A stretch of DNA of 44,374 nt, taken from assembly GCA_027596195.1 (NCBI GenBank), contig JADGJG010000102.1, positions 1 through 44,374 on the forward strand, written 5' to 3'. Source of the stretch: Podochytrium sp. JEL0797 (taxonomy: Eukaryota > Chytridiomycota > Chytridiomycetes > Chytridiales > Chytriomycetaceae). The position numbers were made by a program, and so were the translations under genes. Shown here one piece after another: positions 21,149 through 32,785 of this stretch; positions within the stretch are counted from its first letter, which is position 1; each line of letters opens with the position of its first letter. The notes below the pieces were generated by a model, which saw nothing but the letters and a program-made list of their open reading frames with translations, was not told the origin of the DNA and did no database searches.

Positions 21149-24100
21149 ATGGCGTCGTTGGAATCGACCCCCCTTATTCCTCCCGTCAATGCACCTCTCT
21201 CTGCAAACCCTTCAGTGCCTCTAGTTGCATTTGCGCTGGCCGAGATGCTTCTCTGCATTGTTGTGTTTTCCTTCTCGCCGCAGCTTGCGGATGTCGCGCT
21301 GGTGTCGCTTTTCCGCGGGGCATCGCTGTTCTTGTTTGAAGGGCGATTTGCACAGTTTTCGGCCAAGGTGAGACTTCAGCGAGTTTCTAGGGGAACTTAC
21401 AGAAAGCCAGGCGTCGGTTCTTGTCCTCGCCCTGCTCGTTTTCGTTGCCCCGCGCGGCTTCGCACTGCCCGCCTTGTCGGCCGCAACGGCCCTCCTCGAA
21501 TGCGCCTGGCTGGTCTTTGTCGCGCCCATCGCACCTCCTGAACCGACTGACATCGAAGCCGCAGCAACGCCCTCAACGCGCGACCCTGTGCGAACCTTTT
21601 CCGATACCGCTCCTCACGCCCCCTCTATACTACACGCGACACATCGGCAGAACCTCGATAAATTGCTGCCGGATTTACCGCCTGCCGATGAGACCACGTT
21701 CATTGCGGTGGACCTCACATTCCTCCTTCCGGACCCCCTGACCCAAATCGCGACAGCTGAAGATTATTCCACGACCGGCAATCTTTCCGTTAATTCAAAG
21801 CGACCCTCAGCCAGTTTAGTAGCTCAAATGGCGATTTCGAAATCGGCAACTCTGTCTTCCTCAGCTCCGACCCCTTCCTTCATGCCCAATCATCTCGATT
21901 CTCGAAATACCGGAAACCTTATGCATCCTAATTCGCCGAACCCACGCGTTTTCTCGCTGATGACCAACTCTCTGATTGTCGGCCAGGATGCGGAGATGGG
22001 CGATTCCTTGCTCGGAAACCTGGCGGAAGAAGATTCGATGGATGGATCCAAGCATGGACGAACGAGGGATGCTGTGGATATCAAAGCTGTTCAAAGTGAA
22101 GGCGTACCTCCACAAGGCGAATCTGCACCGCTTTTGATTCATAACGCGAGAGTTGAATCAGCCGTCAATTTGATGTGGAGTGGCGCATTTGGAAGTGCAG
22201 AAGCTCTTTTGAAGCCTGAAGTGAAAGAAGACAGAAGCGCTCGCGATATGGTCCATTTGATCGAGGTTCGTCCTTGCCAAGCCACATTCTTCCCATCTCA
22301 TCGCTGTCGCTTTGTTAGTTGCGATTCATTATCCAAGTGTGCAGTGGGAATGAAAGCGATGTCGACGCTGTGTTGAGACAAGTGAAGCAATCCCAGAAGT
22401 GGTGCGATCGAATTCTGGAGAGTTCCGAAGAAATGGTCCGTATTGTTTGCAGCATGCAATTCAGCCAATTTTGCTAATTTATTCAGATTAGAATCGATCG
22501 TTTGAGTCTCTGCAACTCGGGCCCCAGTTAGCGACCAACGAGTTTCTTCGCGACGGCGCGTACAAACTGTTTGTCTTGGATACGGAATGCTGCTCCGCAG
22601 ATATTCGACTGTTCAAAGGAATTTATCAAATTCTAATGGGTCGCGAGATCAAAGGGACCTCGTGAGTATTTTCTGGCCAATTTTTGGACGCGAGCGTTCC
22701 TACCGAATTCCTGAATCGAATCGCGCCAACAGAACTCTTCGATCGTCTTTGAAATTATACCAGAAGCTCCAGAATGAGCTCGCGTCCATCAGTTACGCAA
22801 ACCTCAAGGATATTATCTCGCAGCGCGACATTGACACGTTGGAAGCCGAGCGAAAATCGCTTCAGCATTGCGTTTCATTCGGAATCGCCTTTTTCTTCCT
22901 TTTGCTGGATATTGTGAGTAGTTTTTGCCGAAGAGTTTGGTTATTTCGCGGTTTGGGCATTCTCAAACATTCAACCTGACAGGTTCCTTCTTCCCTCGCG
23001 GCCGTCTTCCAAGCCATCGGATTCCGCTCCAACAAGCCTCTTGCATTAACCATGCTCCACAGCATCATAAATTCAAACTCCATCCGCGCTCCGTTATCGC
23101 GTTTTGTTGTCTTGGTCGAAGCTGCCACCTTCTTGTCGCCTGTGGGTGTGTTGCGAACGCAAAAATGGGCCGATGATCCGGCTCTTTCTGCACTCGAAAG
23201 TCTGTTTTCGGAAACGGACGAAGTCTTGCCTTCGATTCGGGAAGGCGTGAATGCAGTTGGGAGCGGGGTTCGTTGGTGTTTGGAGTCGTTGCAGAAATGG
23301 CCGTTGAGTCCTTTTTGTGCCCGCCCCCCCCCCCCCTCACTTTCTAATTTTCGGTTTATTTTCAGTGAAAGCCCCATTTTCAACCTTTTGGGATTCCATT
23401 TGCATCAGAAATTGGGTCTGTCAGAAGAATCGGTGGTGTTGCTCGACAAAGCCGTCGCCTCGCTTCCCACCGACTCGGTTCGATACCCTGCTGTCTTATG
23501 GTTCGAAGTCGGTTGTCAGCACGCCATCAAGTGAGTCTTGAATCAAGTTCTACCCCGCAATAGTTGATAACCTGATTCCAAAAAAAAGGGGTGAGTTTGC
23601 TCAAGCCTGCCAAATCTTCAACACAATCTGGTCTCTGAGCCCGGAAGCAAAAGTTTCTCCACAAACTGTGGAACTCGCGTCATCGTTTTTGTTCTCCAAC
23701 GACTGGTTCGAAATCAAACCCATGTCGGGATTGCTGTGGGTCGCATGCTCGCGGGCAATGGACGGGTCCGAACCAAACACGGGTGGGTCCTCTTTTGAGA
23801 CTGCCAAACACGTGCGCAAGGAAATCTTGTTGGCCGTGTCGAGCCGGAAAATCAAGGTGAGCTACCCAACGCCGTATCGTTTGGAATTGCCCCAAAACCA
23901 ATCCGAAAAAAAAAACAGAAAACAAGAATCATCAAATTCGCTCTCCACCTTCTCGAATGGTTAATCTACCGACCCGGTGGAATCCACCCTCTCCTCCTCC
24001 ACACCATCCTCGCGCTCCGCCGCGACCCGCATCGACTCATTCTAAACCCCTCCACCACAACCCAAAAAACGCTCTACACCCTCCTCACATCCCTCCACCA

Positions 24101-24692
24101 ACTCACCTCCCACTCATGCGGGTTAGAAGACAGCACAGGAAAGATTCTCACTCTCTACCTCCAAGGCACGTACCTCAAATGCTGGCTCCTCGCGTCCCTC
24201 CCTTCCACCCCTTCCTCCACACACGTCCATGAAACGGTCGAATCGCTCCTCCGCGAGTCGTTCCAAACGTGTCTCGAGTTTCCATGGAGCTCCTCCACCG
24301 CGGCCAACACGAGCGCGATGGCCGTGGGTGTTGCGTGGGTCGCGGGGCATGCAAGGTTCGAGGTGGCTGAGTTGGATACTTTGATGCAAGGTGATCGGTG
24401 GGTGAATGCGCAGCGGATGATGCTAGGGGCAGTGAACGAGCCGCGTGGTGATGGTGGGGATGGAGTGGATGAATCGGCCCCTGGCGCGGTTCCGCGGTCT
24501 TGGGGGGCGATTGGGGAGGATGAGGGAGAGGAGGGGAGTGATGAGTTGATTTCGGGGGGTGACGTGAGAACGGGGGTGAGGAGACGCGCGAGTAATATTT
24601 CGTTGGGGTCCGTGGAGGTGTTGGAGGAAGGTTTGATTGAACGTCGATTAGAAACTGTTTTAGAGATGATGAAAGAGATCTCTGAGTACTAA
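21149..24692 (+). CDS. Iml2/TTC39-like protein with an N-terminal membrane region
   Basis: Join 21149..21367,21411..22265,22319..22435,22492..22661,22733..22913,22983..23302,23366..23530,23589..23856,23919..24692; 1022 aa. The middle resembles Iml2/TTC39: residues SAVNLMWSGAFGSAEALLKP, LFKGIYQILMGREIKG, SFGIAFFFLLLDIVPSSLAAV and the TPR-like VLWFEVGCQHAIKGEFAQACQIF. Yeast Iml2 is tied to mitochondrial outer membrane and lipid-droplet inclusion clearance. Unlike yeast Iml2, the first ~130 residues form three or four hydrophobic helices in the same open frame as the conserved part, so this is a real extension. Introns are 43-71 nt. The 63-nt intron at 23303-23365 holds a 13-C run. Its GTTGAG donor was picked to keep phase. 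AATAAA abuts the stop codon. Confidence 0.78.
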
Positions 24693-24811
24693 AATAAACG
24701 GAATTCGATTGGGGATGTGACAAAACTATCTCTATATGATTCCTTGATTCCTTGAAAAAAAAATCCCCCTTCCTCCTTCACACCAAGGGTGAATAAGAAT
24801 CCACCCTTGCT

Positions 24812-26030
24812 TCACACCGCTTTCTTGATCAACGCCATATTCGAATAAAACTCCCACCCCTTCATCCCCACCACAAACACAACCCCAATCACCGCAACAA
24901 CCCCAAAACTCACACTCGCTTCCAACCCCGTACACACCCCGGCACCCATCCCCAATTTAAGCGTCTGCGTGCGACACGACCCAATCCCGACCCCCACATC
25001 CGAAAGCGTACCGATCCAGAAAACGAGCAACAACCCCCACGCAATCACATCCACTGCGGGCGCGTAGAGGTCACTTTTGCGGAGCGTGTTGTTGGTGGAT
25101 CCGGAGGACGTGTTGGAGAAGAGGAGGAGGAAGGGGGAGTCGTAGTGGTATAGCATTTTGGAGCCGTACATGTGGTATACGGCGATTTGTGTCACGCACA
25201 CAACGATTGCGAATATGGAAGTGAAGATCCAGAAGTTGGAGGAGAGGGAGGAGGGGGAAACGGGGGAACTTGATTCGATTGCCATGACGGAGCCGGCGAG
25301 GATGGCGCAAATGAGGATGAGCCCGGTGATCCACATTCGGAGTTGGAAATACCTGGAGGGACAAGAGCGTCAGCCGGGAATCCCCTTAAAAATAAGTCAA
25401 TAGGCAGAAAGCTTACCAAAAGGGCGTCTGCAACATGTCAGCTGGATCCGATTCTTCATAAAACTCCTTCTGACTCCGATTCGTAGAAGACCGAACCGTC
25501 CCACTACTATTAATACTCCTCAACTGAAAATCATTCTGCGGCGTCCCCGCCAAATGCCGCGGCCCCACAGGCCGCTTCATGGTCGTCCTCTCGGGCAACG
25601 GCGGAATCGAAGTAGGCCTGTTCAGCGACCGCGGAACACCCCCAAAAAACGACGACCGAAAGAACGACCCGCGGTTCCCTTGCTCCGGCGCCACATAGGC
25701 ATTCTCTTCATGATGCATCACTTCTACATCTTGCAACCTGTTTCCAGTGGCACCACCGCGTCCTCCCCAGATTGTACGTGCAGATTTCGGCGCCTCGATT
25801 GCATTCTCTTTCTCAGCCGCCACTTCAGCCGTCTGCTTAGCCTGCGAGAACCATGAATCGGCGTCCCGGAAGTCCGAAGAGGGTTTGTCCAGCGGGTTCC
25901 GCTCGAACCCGAGTTGGAGTTCGAGGTCAATGGACGAGCGCATGGCGGCGCCTTTCTTCGGGGTGGGGTTTGTGGTACGGTTTGTGCCCGACTCGGGTTT
26001 ATCGCTGATGGTGATCTTTCGGGTGGACAT
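24812..26030 (-). CDS. Four-pass membrane protein with disordered N-terminus, unrecognised
   Basis: Complement of join(24812..25352,25417..26030); 384 aa. About 200 N-terminal residues are polar and low complexity (Arg/Ser/Pro/Asn), with no domain I can name. Four hydrophobic helices follow: MWITGLILICAILAGSVMAI, FWIFTSIFAIVVCVTQIAVYH, DVIAWGLLLVFWIGTLSDVG and SVSFGVVAVIGVVFVVGMKG. A cysteine pair lies between helices 3 and 4. The spacing is MARVEL-like, but no signature confirms that. The single 64-nt intron (GTAAGC...CCTCCAG) splits a Trp codon just before helix 1. An upstream in-frame Met exists (26091 region). The chosen ATG 26030 gives a compact start after a possible 5'UTR intron. Confidence 0.72.
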
Positions 26031-26741
26031 CAAAGTGTGGCGGGCGGGGGGGTGTAATCTGAAATGAAATTGGTTGAGCAAACTCATTTGGGAGACACGG
26101 AGAAGGAAACATGCAGATGACGCCCCAGCGCTCCTCTCATAATGACATCTGAAATGACTACAATCCAGGTGTCCGCCAACGTCCCCCCTTCCCTTCGGCA
26201 AAGCTCAAAAAACCACCCCTTGTTTGTGATCAAGTTTGAAACACGGCACGTGGCAACGGGGAAGGCGGCCCCGCTTTGGATCCAGACTGTATATGGGAGG
26301 GATTCGTCTATCGCTAATACTAATCGCACATCTATGTTGTGGGGGTTGCAAGGACGAGGCGCACCTTCCGTGGGGGGGATCAGTGGATTGGGAAGCGAAA
26401 AAAATCTCGCTGAAAAATTTAATTTTTTACACGCATACGCACGTGATGGAGGAATGGCCCTCGTCGATCACGAATTCCATCATTGATGATTGGCGAATGG
26501 TATAGGACGGAATTTATCTTTCGCATTGACGAAATTTTTCAGCTCTGCTAAACGGGAAGGGGGGGAGGAGATTTGTGAAAATGGTGTAACTTCTCGCCTC
26601 ATTTCCAAATGGGAGGAATAATCCGACCTCGGGGGTTTTTGAACGTCTCGGCAAGTGCAGCCCATGTGATGGGAGCTTTTTGCAAGATCTCTCAAGGGGG
26701 TGCGCGAGCCCCGTATTTTGTTTTTTGTCCGGAGTCAACGA
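26031..26741. other. Divergent intergenic region, no gene found
   Basis: A 711-bp region between two divergent unrecognised membrane-protein genes. It contains T- and A-rich patches near 26400-26440, consistent with promoters for both sides. I see no further coding frame with splice support, no RNA gene and no repeat. Confidence 0.5.
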
Positions 26742-28664
26742 ATGGAAAGCCCACGCAGCCAGCTGCTGCCAGACCGGGCACCACGCCAGCTCGAAACTCC
26801 ACCACCGCCCTACTTGATCCCCGACGATGAAGAAAGTGACTATGAGCCTCCGCAGCGGCAACAGCAATCACAAGGGCGTGATGACAGTCGAATGTCAGCC
26901 ACAGCGAATCTCTCCATGATCAAGTCCAAACTGGCCACCAGAAAGAGCGTTTCGATGCTCCGACGCCCTTCTTTCGCATCTCAGCAAGCAGCAAAACCAG
27001 GCGTGAGTTTGAATGCGGGCACCCCCCATGATCAACTTCCCCGTTTGATTAAAAAAAGACACGAGCAGGTGCACCCAATGGAACAAGCACTCCGAGCCAT
27101 CACAGAAACGCAAGCCAAACTCGCCGAAATGGTTTCCGAGTTGCGAGACATTGCCGTCGCAACAGGCCTCACGAACCACGATCCCACCGCATCCTCGACT
27201 ATCGAAACTCAACCCTCCTCTTCCTCCCGAGTCTCCGAGCTCTCCCTCACCCAAGCCTTCGAACAACAACGAACGCGTGACCGCCAAACCGCCACCATTC
27301 GTCGCCGCAGAGCCACCACGAACCTCACTGCCACGAGACTCACGCACCAACCTTCCACACTTTCCACCACCGCCACATTCCACGAAACACAACACCACAC
27401 AGAAATAAACCCACTCCCCGCCATCCAATCCCGCCGAAAACTGTCCCTCTCTGAACAAGATTTCCTCGTCCCACCACCCCCTTCACCACCCGTCAGTAGC
27501 AGCACCGGCGGGTCAATATACCATGACCCCGATGACTCCCGCCACTCCCCAACCCCACCCGCACCCCACTTCCGTCGCCCTTCAACCCCCACCACCACCG
27601 CACCAGGACCCCCCTCAAAACAACTCCGACGGCACACCATGACGGGATTCACACCGAGTCCGCGATACCCGACGTTTGATTCACTCCCGCAACGGGACGA
27701 GGGGCAACAACTGCATGAAGAGGAGGAAGAGGTGGAATCGTTCAACCGCGTCAAGAGCTTGATTGAGTCTCTTTTGTTGCAGGCGTCGAATGCGGTTGAG
27801 TCGGTACCGGAATTTGGTGTCCAAGACCCAGATTTGGAATTGAGTGATGGGGTGGTAGCGGCGGACGACAAAACGGAGGACGGACCCGCACTTGTTTCAC
27901 CACTACGCAATATGGATGACAGCATCTCATACATCGATTGGTTCACTGACCAAGAAGACCCCGAATCCATGCCATCATGCAACGACCTCGTATGGACGAA
28001 CCAAGTCGTTTTGAGTGCGATCCCAGGGCTCTGTGCGACGTTGGAGGAAGAAATGGCCGTGGCGGTGAGGGATCAGGGACACCATGCCCCTTCCTTTGGA
28101 TACACACAACCACGAGACGATTCCGCGATCCGCGGGGTGCAACACGCGTTGGGATTCTTGTTTTCAATGCTTGCTGCATCGGCGGGTCAAGGACAAACCC
28201 CGGATCCGAATTCATTCACAATGCAACGACACGTTTCGCAAGCTCTGGTGCATGACGCCGGACTAGATTACACTGTGGATTCGTTTGTCCGCAACAGCCG
28301 AAGCCGACTACGACCCATCAATTTCGATGAAGAAGGCAACGAAACGCTCGGAGATGAATTGGTGTTGGAAAAGACGGCCATGGAAGTGAATGAGCTTCAA
28401 TTCAAAATAGTTGCAGTGGAATCGGGATCGAGTGGATTGTTTGTGAGTATTCCGCGTTTTTTCCTGATTGGTTTGCTTATATAAAAAATGTAGGAAACTT
28501 TGGGAGCCGTGTTGAGCATTCAGTTGTCGTTGTGTTTTATCATCACAACGAGTCTTTGGATGGCGGCCAAGACGACAGTGGGGCGGGTGATTCCCGGTGG
28601 GGTGGAAGGGGACGATATTGAGTTTCGTCGGGTGCATCGGTCTATTGGCATGAGGAGGCATTAA
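26742..28664 (+). CDS. Large disordered protein with C-terminal membrane helix, unrecognised
   Basis: Join 26742..28442,28494..28664; 623 aa. Most of the chain is low complexity: Pro/Ser/Thr/His-rich from about residue 150 to 330, then acidic (EEEEVESF). A short amphipathic stretch near residues 108-130 (EQALRAITETQAKLAEMVSEL) could form a coiled coil. One clear hydrophobic helix lies near the C-terminus (ETLGAVLSIQLSLCFIITTSLWM) and is followed by a basic tail ending SIGMRRH, so a type I/II or tail-anchored protein is likely. The second exon carries that helix, joined by a 51-nt intron with a GTGAGT donor. The family was not recognised. The coding strand switches from C-rich to G-rich near 27640. 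Confidence 0.72.
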
Positions 28665-28735
28665 TTCATTTGATAGTAGAAGGAGATAAAAAATAATTTG
28701 TAGGGGTTTTTAGAAATAGATTTTTCACGTCAAAT

Positions 28736-30486
28736 ATGTCATCTGAAGCAGGATCCGGCTTTCTCACAGCTTCTTCGTCTTCAGTTGACATTGAAGCGAC
28801 GCTTCTTTCCGTGTCTTGTTTTGTTTCTGGCGTTGCGGCGACGCTCTTTTGCAGCTGCGAGCGATTGTCCTTAGCGGCGTCCCCGGGCACTTCGCTGGCG
28901 AAAGCCACGCCGGCCTCGCTCCTTTCTTCGCTCGTCTTTGCCGCAAAGACCGACGCACACACCAAGACCACTCTCACACTGCACTACCTGGACCCGCAAG
29001 GTGCGTAACACCCATCACAACAAGCTGTCTGTGCTCACTCACCCTGTTTTTACACAGCCCCCGCCCCCACCAAATCCAAAAAACCCCTCCTCAAATCCCT
29101 GACCCTCGACTTCCACTCCACCGACAAACGCGACGAAACCCTCGCCGCTTTGGCACAACTCAACATCGCTTGTCCCGATATCCACACGCCACGCAAACCC
29201 GTTCTGTTTCTCGTGAACCCGTTTGGCGGCGTCAAGGAGGCCAAACACATTTTCACGAGTACTGTGGCGCCAATGATGCAGCTTGCCGGGATCCCTTTTG
29301 AACGCATTGGTAAAGCACGAACTCATGTCACCACGCAACCCACTTACCCCACTTCCATTCAGACACAGAACGCATGGGTCACGCCCAACAATTCATGCAA
29401 ACCGTCAACATCTCGACTTACTCTGCGTTTATCGCCGTGAGCGGAGACGGCGTGTTGCACGAACTCGTGAATGGAATGATGAGTCGACGCGATTGGCGCG
29501 CTGCGAGGGCGATTCCCGTGGGAACCATTGGGGCCGGGTCTTCGAATGCCATGAATTTGAATTTGGGTCATTATGCTCCGGCGTATGGGGTGTTGAGTAT
29601 TATTAAGGGTGAGTTTGCGAAGTGAGGATTGAGGGGTCACGAAAAAACTGTGCTTCTGACAAATGAACCCCCCGCCTTTGTCAAACACACAGCAACCACC
29701 CGCCCCATGGACCTCCTCTCCGTCACCTTCCACACCTCCCAAAAAGTAATCTACACCCACCTCAACCTCGCATGGGCCTACATTGCCGACGTGGACATTG
29801 AATCCGACCAGTTCCGTTCCCTCGGGATGATCAAAGTCGAACTCTCCGCCTTGAACCGACTCCTACGGCTCCGCAAGTACCGCGCACGGATTGGAATCCT
29901 CCCGCTTGCAGACGCGCCGAAACCCGCGCGGGATCATTTGGACGCAACGCTGTTGGATCCCGTGTTTCGAGAGGAGGAGGCGATTGAATCGGCGTATGGC
30001 CCGAAGAGAACACTTCATGGGTGTAAAGTCACGGATGTGGAAACCTTCCCGATTCAATTGACACCTGCGGGTGACCCCGTGTCGTACTTTACGGCCAACA
30101 ACTGTCCTTACATTAGCACGTCGCTCAAAGCTTCGCGGAATGTGGCGCTTTCGAGTGGATGTCTCGAAGTCACGTATGGCGGCAAGGACGTGTCGCGGTG
30201 GGGAATGCTGTCCTCACTCTTGAACGAAATCGTGCCGAAGGATTTGGGAACGATCGGGTTACATTCTGTCCGGGCGCGCGGGTTCCGGTTGGATCCGTTG
30301 GGGTGGGGGTGGGGTCTGCATGAGTGGGAGGAGGAGGAGGAGGAGGTGGGGAAGTTGGAGACGCGGAAGGGTGGGGTGTTGGCGTTGAGTGGGGAACCGT
30401 TTGGGATGGAGAGTGTGACTGTGGAGGTTCATGATGATATTTTGGAGATTTTTGCGGCGAGTTGGTTGGAGGAGGGTGATGTGTAA
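28736..30486 (+). CDS. Sphingoid long-chain base kinase (LCB4/5-like)
   Basis: Join 28736..29000,29058..29309,29363..29608,29693..30486; 518 aa. The DAG-kinase catalytic fold is clear: FLVNPFGGVKEAKHIF, ETERMGHAQQFM-like (DTERMGHA), the nucleotide loop VSGDGVLHELVNG, then VGTIGAGSSNAMNLNLG and IIKGATTRPMDLLSV, followed by YIADVDIESDQFRSLG, which aligns with the substrate-lobe block of fungal LCB kinases. Likely reaction: ATP-dependent phosphorylation of sphingosine or phytosphingosine. The glycine loop reads GAGSSNAM rather than the usual GSGNAM, an oddity worth noting. The N-terminal ~90 residues are poorly conserved. Introns are 57, 53 and 84 nt. A short acidic run (EEEEEE) in the C-terminal part is encoded by a GAG repeat. 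Confidence 0.9.
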
Positions 30487-30657
30487 GGCGTAAATGGGTT
30501 TCGAGAGGGGTGGGGGGGAAATATAGACTTTTTTACTTGAGCTTTTATTTATCAATCTATATGGATATTTCACGAGGCAGGCGAGAGAGAGAGAGAACGA
30601 ACTCAACGAAAACGAATACAACAAACAAAAACGTAATGAAACGAATGAACGAGGCTC

Positions 30658-32226
30658 TCAATACTCTTCCTTGCTCTCCAAACTCTCCAAAAACGCCACC
30701 TTTTTCTTTTCCTTGGTGGAAGTCTCGGACCCCGAATCCTTGTCGAGACTCCTTTTTTCCAACTCCAACACCTGCACCACAGTGTGCTTCTGCATGCCTT
30801 GCTCCATCTGAACCGCCGGCGAAACCCGCATCCCAAACTCGACTTCCTCAATCTCCTCCTCCGTCACATCCTCCACAAAATGGTAATTGAAAGCCCCGAG
30901 CAGAATCAACTCAATCAACACAACCCCAATCGTCACAAACTTGTCATACTTCATAACCACATCAAAGTACCCTACCACCTCCCACTTGACCAACGCGACC
31001 ACCTGAAACACAGCATACAACCACCCCACATACCGCGCCTGCTTTGCCGGACAATTTGAAAAACTGGCAAGCAACCATCCAAAAAAGACGTGTAGTGCGC
31101 CGTCAAACATGCCCGAGACGGCATACGCGGCGTACACGGGGATACTGGAGACATAGGTGCAAATCAAGAGTACAAGGTATGCCACAATCAAAACCGCACT
31201 CGTCATCCTCGCACGTTTCTTGCGCGGGTGTTGCGTGTTGTCGAGAAGCGCGGCCGAGAGGCAGAATACGCCAAGGATGTATGTGGTTTGGTAGATTGTT
31301 GTGAGGAGGGAGACTGTTTTCGTGCTTGCGAGGAGGGTGGGGGTTGCGGAAACGGGGGAAAGAGCGAGTGTGGAGCCGCCGTAGTATGCAAATAGGGAGA
31401 TGCATGCGCTGAGTGTCCAAAGGCCTTTGTTGGAGAAGAGGAGTTTGTGGTGGTGTAGTTCGCTGCGGAGGGTGCGCGTGGTGGGTGGTGTGATGTGGTT
31501 TCCGCCACGGGTTACTTGGGTTGGTTTGAGGAGGAGGATGGAGAGGGACCATCCGAAAAAGGGGATTGCGAGGGTGATGAGGTAGGTGTAGGAAGGAACG
31601 GGACCGAGTGAGTCTGTGGACCAGGAGAGGGCCGTGTTGACGGCCCATGGGGCAATGTACGCGATTCCGTAGATTGCGGTAGCGAGGGTGAGGGCGGCGG
31701 CGCGTCTGTATTCTGCGGGGTAGGAGAGGAGGATGGCGGATACGGCGGTGAAGAGGAGCGGGGTGGCGAGTGCGGCCCAGGTTTCTGAAAACAGGGCGAA
31801 GCGCACCGAGTTTGCTTCGAGAGAGGACTTGTTGTCGTTCAACAAGTATTGCTGCGAGGCGAGTTTGAAGACAAAGGCGAGGGCGGCAAAGGCGGCAACG
31901 AGTCGAGGTCCATACACGTTGTTTAAGGCGCCCGCGAAGGACGCCCCGACAATCGCTGCCACAAAACAAGCAACCTGAAGCGAGTGCCGCACATCTGGAT
32001 CAGTGAGTGCCACGCCGCCAACAATCGACAGCGCAGTCGCCCCGCCAACAACAAGCAGGATGCAGAACGACGCTACAACAACCTGCGCCCGCGTCGTCGA
32101 CGCAACCCGCACTGCCCACGCATCCACGGCACGATCCAGCACAACGTAGCGTCGGTGTCCCTCTTGTAGGTGCTTCTGCGCGAGCTGCCGATACTCCATG
32201 GGGGAATCCAATTTGAAAATTTTCAT
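30658..32226 (-). CDS. UNC-93-like MFS membrane protein
   Basis: A single uninterrupted 522-aa frame, unusual in this intron-rich window. About eleven or twelve hydrophobic helices are visible, with the UNC-93 pattern: a poorly polar helix pair early (ASFCILLVVGGATALSIVGG, VACFVAAIVGASFAGALNNV), YGPRLVAAFAALAFVFKLA, LFSETWAALATPLLFT and a cytosolic central loop. The C-terminal ~70 residues are charged (EEEIEEVEFG...KEKKKV) and cytosolic. Fungal members are often annotated as DUF895/UNC-93-like, and their substrate is unknown. ATG 32226 is chosen as the first Met before the cytosolic MKIFKLDSPMEYRQLAQ start; a longer frame exists upstream but looks like UTR. Confidence 0.83.
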   Translation of the reverse strand: MKIFKLDSPMEYRQLAQKHLQEGHRRYVVLDRAVDAWAVRVASTTRAQVVVASFCILLVVGGATALSIVGGVALTDPDVRHSLQVACFVAAIVGASFAGALNNVYGPRLVAAFAALAFVFKLASQQYLLNDNKSSLEANSVRFALFSETWAALATPLLFTAVSAILLSYPAEYRRAAALTLATAIYGIAYIAPWAVNTALSWSTDSLGPVPSYTYLITLAIPFFGWSLSILLLKPTQVTRGGNHITPPTTRTLRSELHHHKLLFSNKGLWTLSACISLFAYYGGSTLALSPVSATPTLLASTKTVSLLTTIYQTTYILGVFCLSAALLDNTQHPRKKRARMTSAVLIVAYLVLLICTYVSSIPVYAAYAVSGMFDGALHVFFGWLLASFSNCPAKQARYVGWLYAVFQVVALVKWEVVGYFDVVMKYDKFVTIGVVLIELILLGAFNYHFVEDVTEEEIEEVEFGMRVSPAVQMEQGMQKHTVVQVLELEKRSLDKDSGSETSTKEKKKVAFLESLESKEEY

Positions 32227-32544
32227 TTTTCGGCAAATAATCTCCCAAACGCGCACGTGAGCCCCCAAAAAAGCCAAAACGAGAAAATGAAACCTTGATC
32301 TGAAAACGAAAATTAACGCCCAGCCGGGAAGTGCACCCACCCTTTCATGAAATGGTTTTTTAAACGGTTATTTGCAAATCATTTTCGGTTAATTGCAGGT
32401 TGTGTAAAACCTGTCATTTCTCAAGGGGGCCTGGGGGGGATTTGGTCACTTTACCTCCACACCGCGCCAGGAAGCGAAGAATCGTTATGGACTTTGACGA
32501 GTTGCTTGATTGGAATCGGAATCGGGTATCTGCATTCGCAGTCA

Positions 32545-32785
32545 AAGTCACCCAACACCAGATTCATTCGTTTTGTTAATAGCCTCCCGTTTCAAACGCG
32601 TGTCACAACCAACAAACGCGCACCCCAATACCAGATTCATTTTTTTTGTTTTGTTTTCATCATTTGTTTGAAAGAGGGAGAGAGGGGGGGGGGAGGGAGG
32701 CGAGGGCGTCGCGAGACACCCTTCAAGCCTCCCCGTTTCAAAAATTTGACAGCCAATTCCAACACGAGATTCGTTCAAAGCCATC
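32545..32785. repeat. Imperfect local repeats (CCAGATTCATT / CCCGTTTCAAA units)
   Basis: Two short blocks recur. An 'ACCAGATTCATT...TTTTGTT' unit appears at about 32557-32578 and again at 32630-32655, with a weaker ACGAGATTCGTT at about 32762. A 'CCTCCCGTTTCAAA' unit appears at about 32582 and again near 32730. Spacing is irregular, so this looks like degenerate tandem duplication rather than a microsatellite. Confidence 0.5.

Noticed and set aside
23325..23339. 13-C run as a regulatory or slippage element
   Set aside because: It lies inside a normal 63-nt intron and is most simply part of a pyrimidine-rich intron.
27209..27982. 257-aa Ser/Gly-rich open frame antisense to the 623-aa gene
   Set aside because: Produced by the codon skew of the sense strand; no start context or domain.
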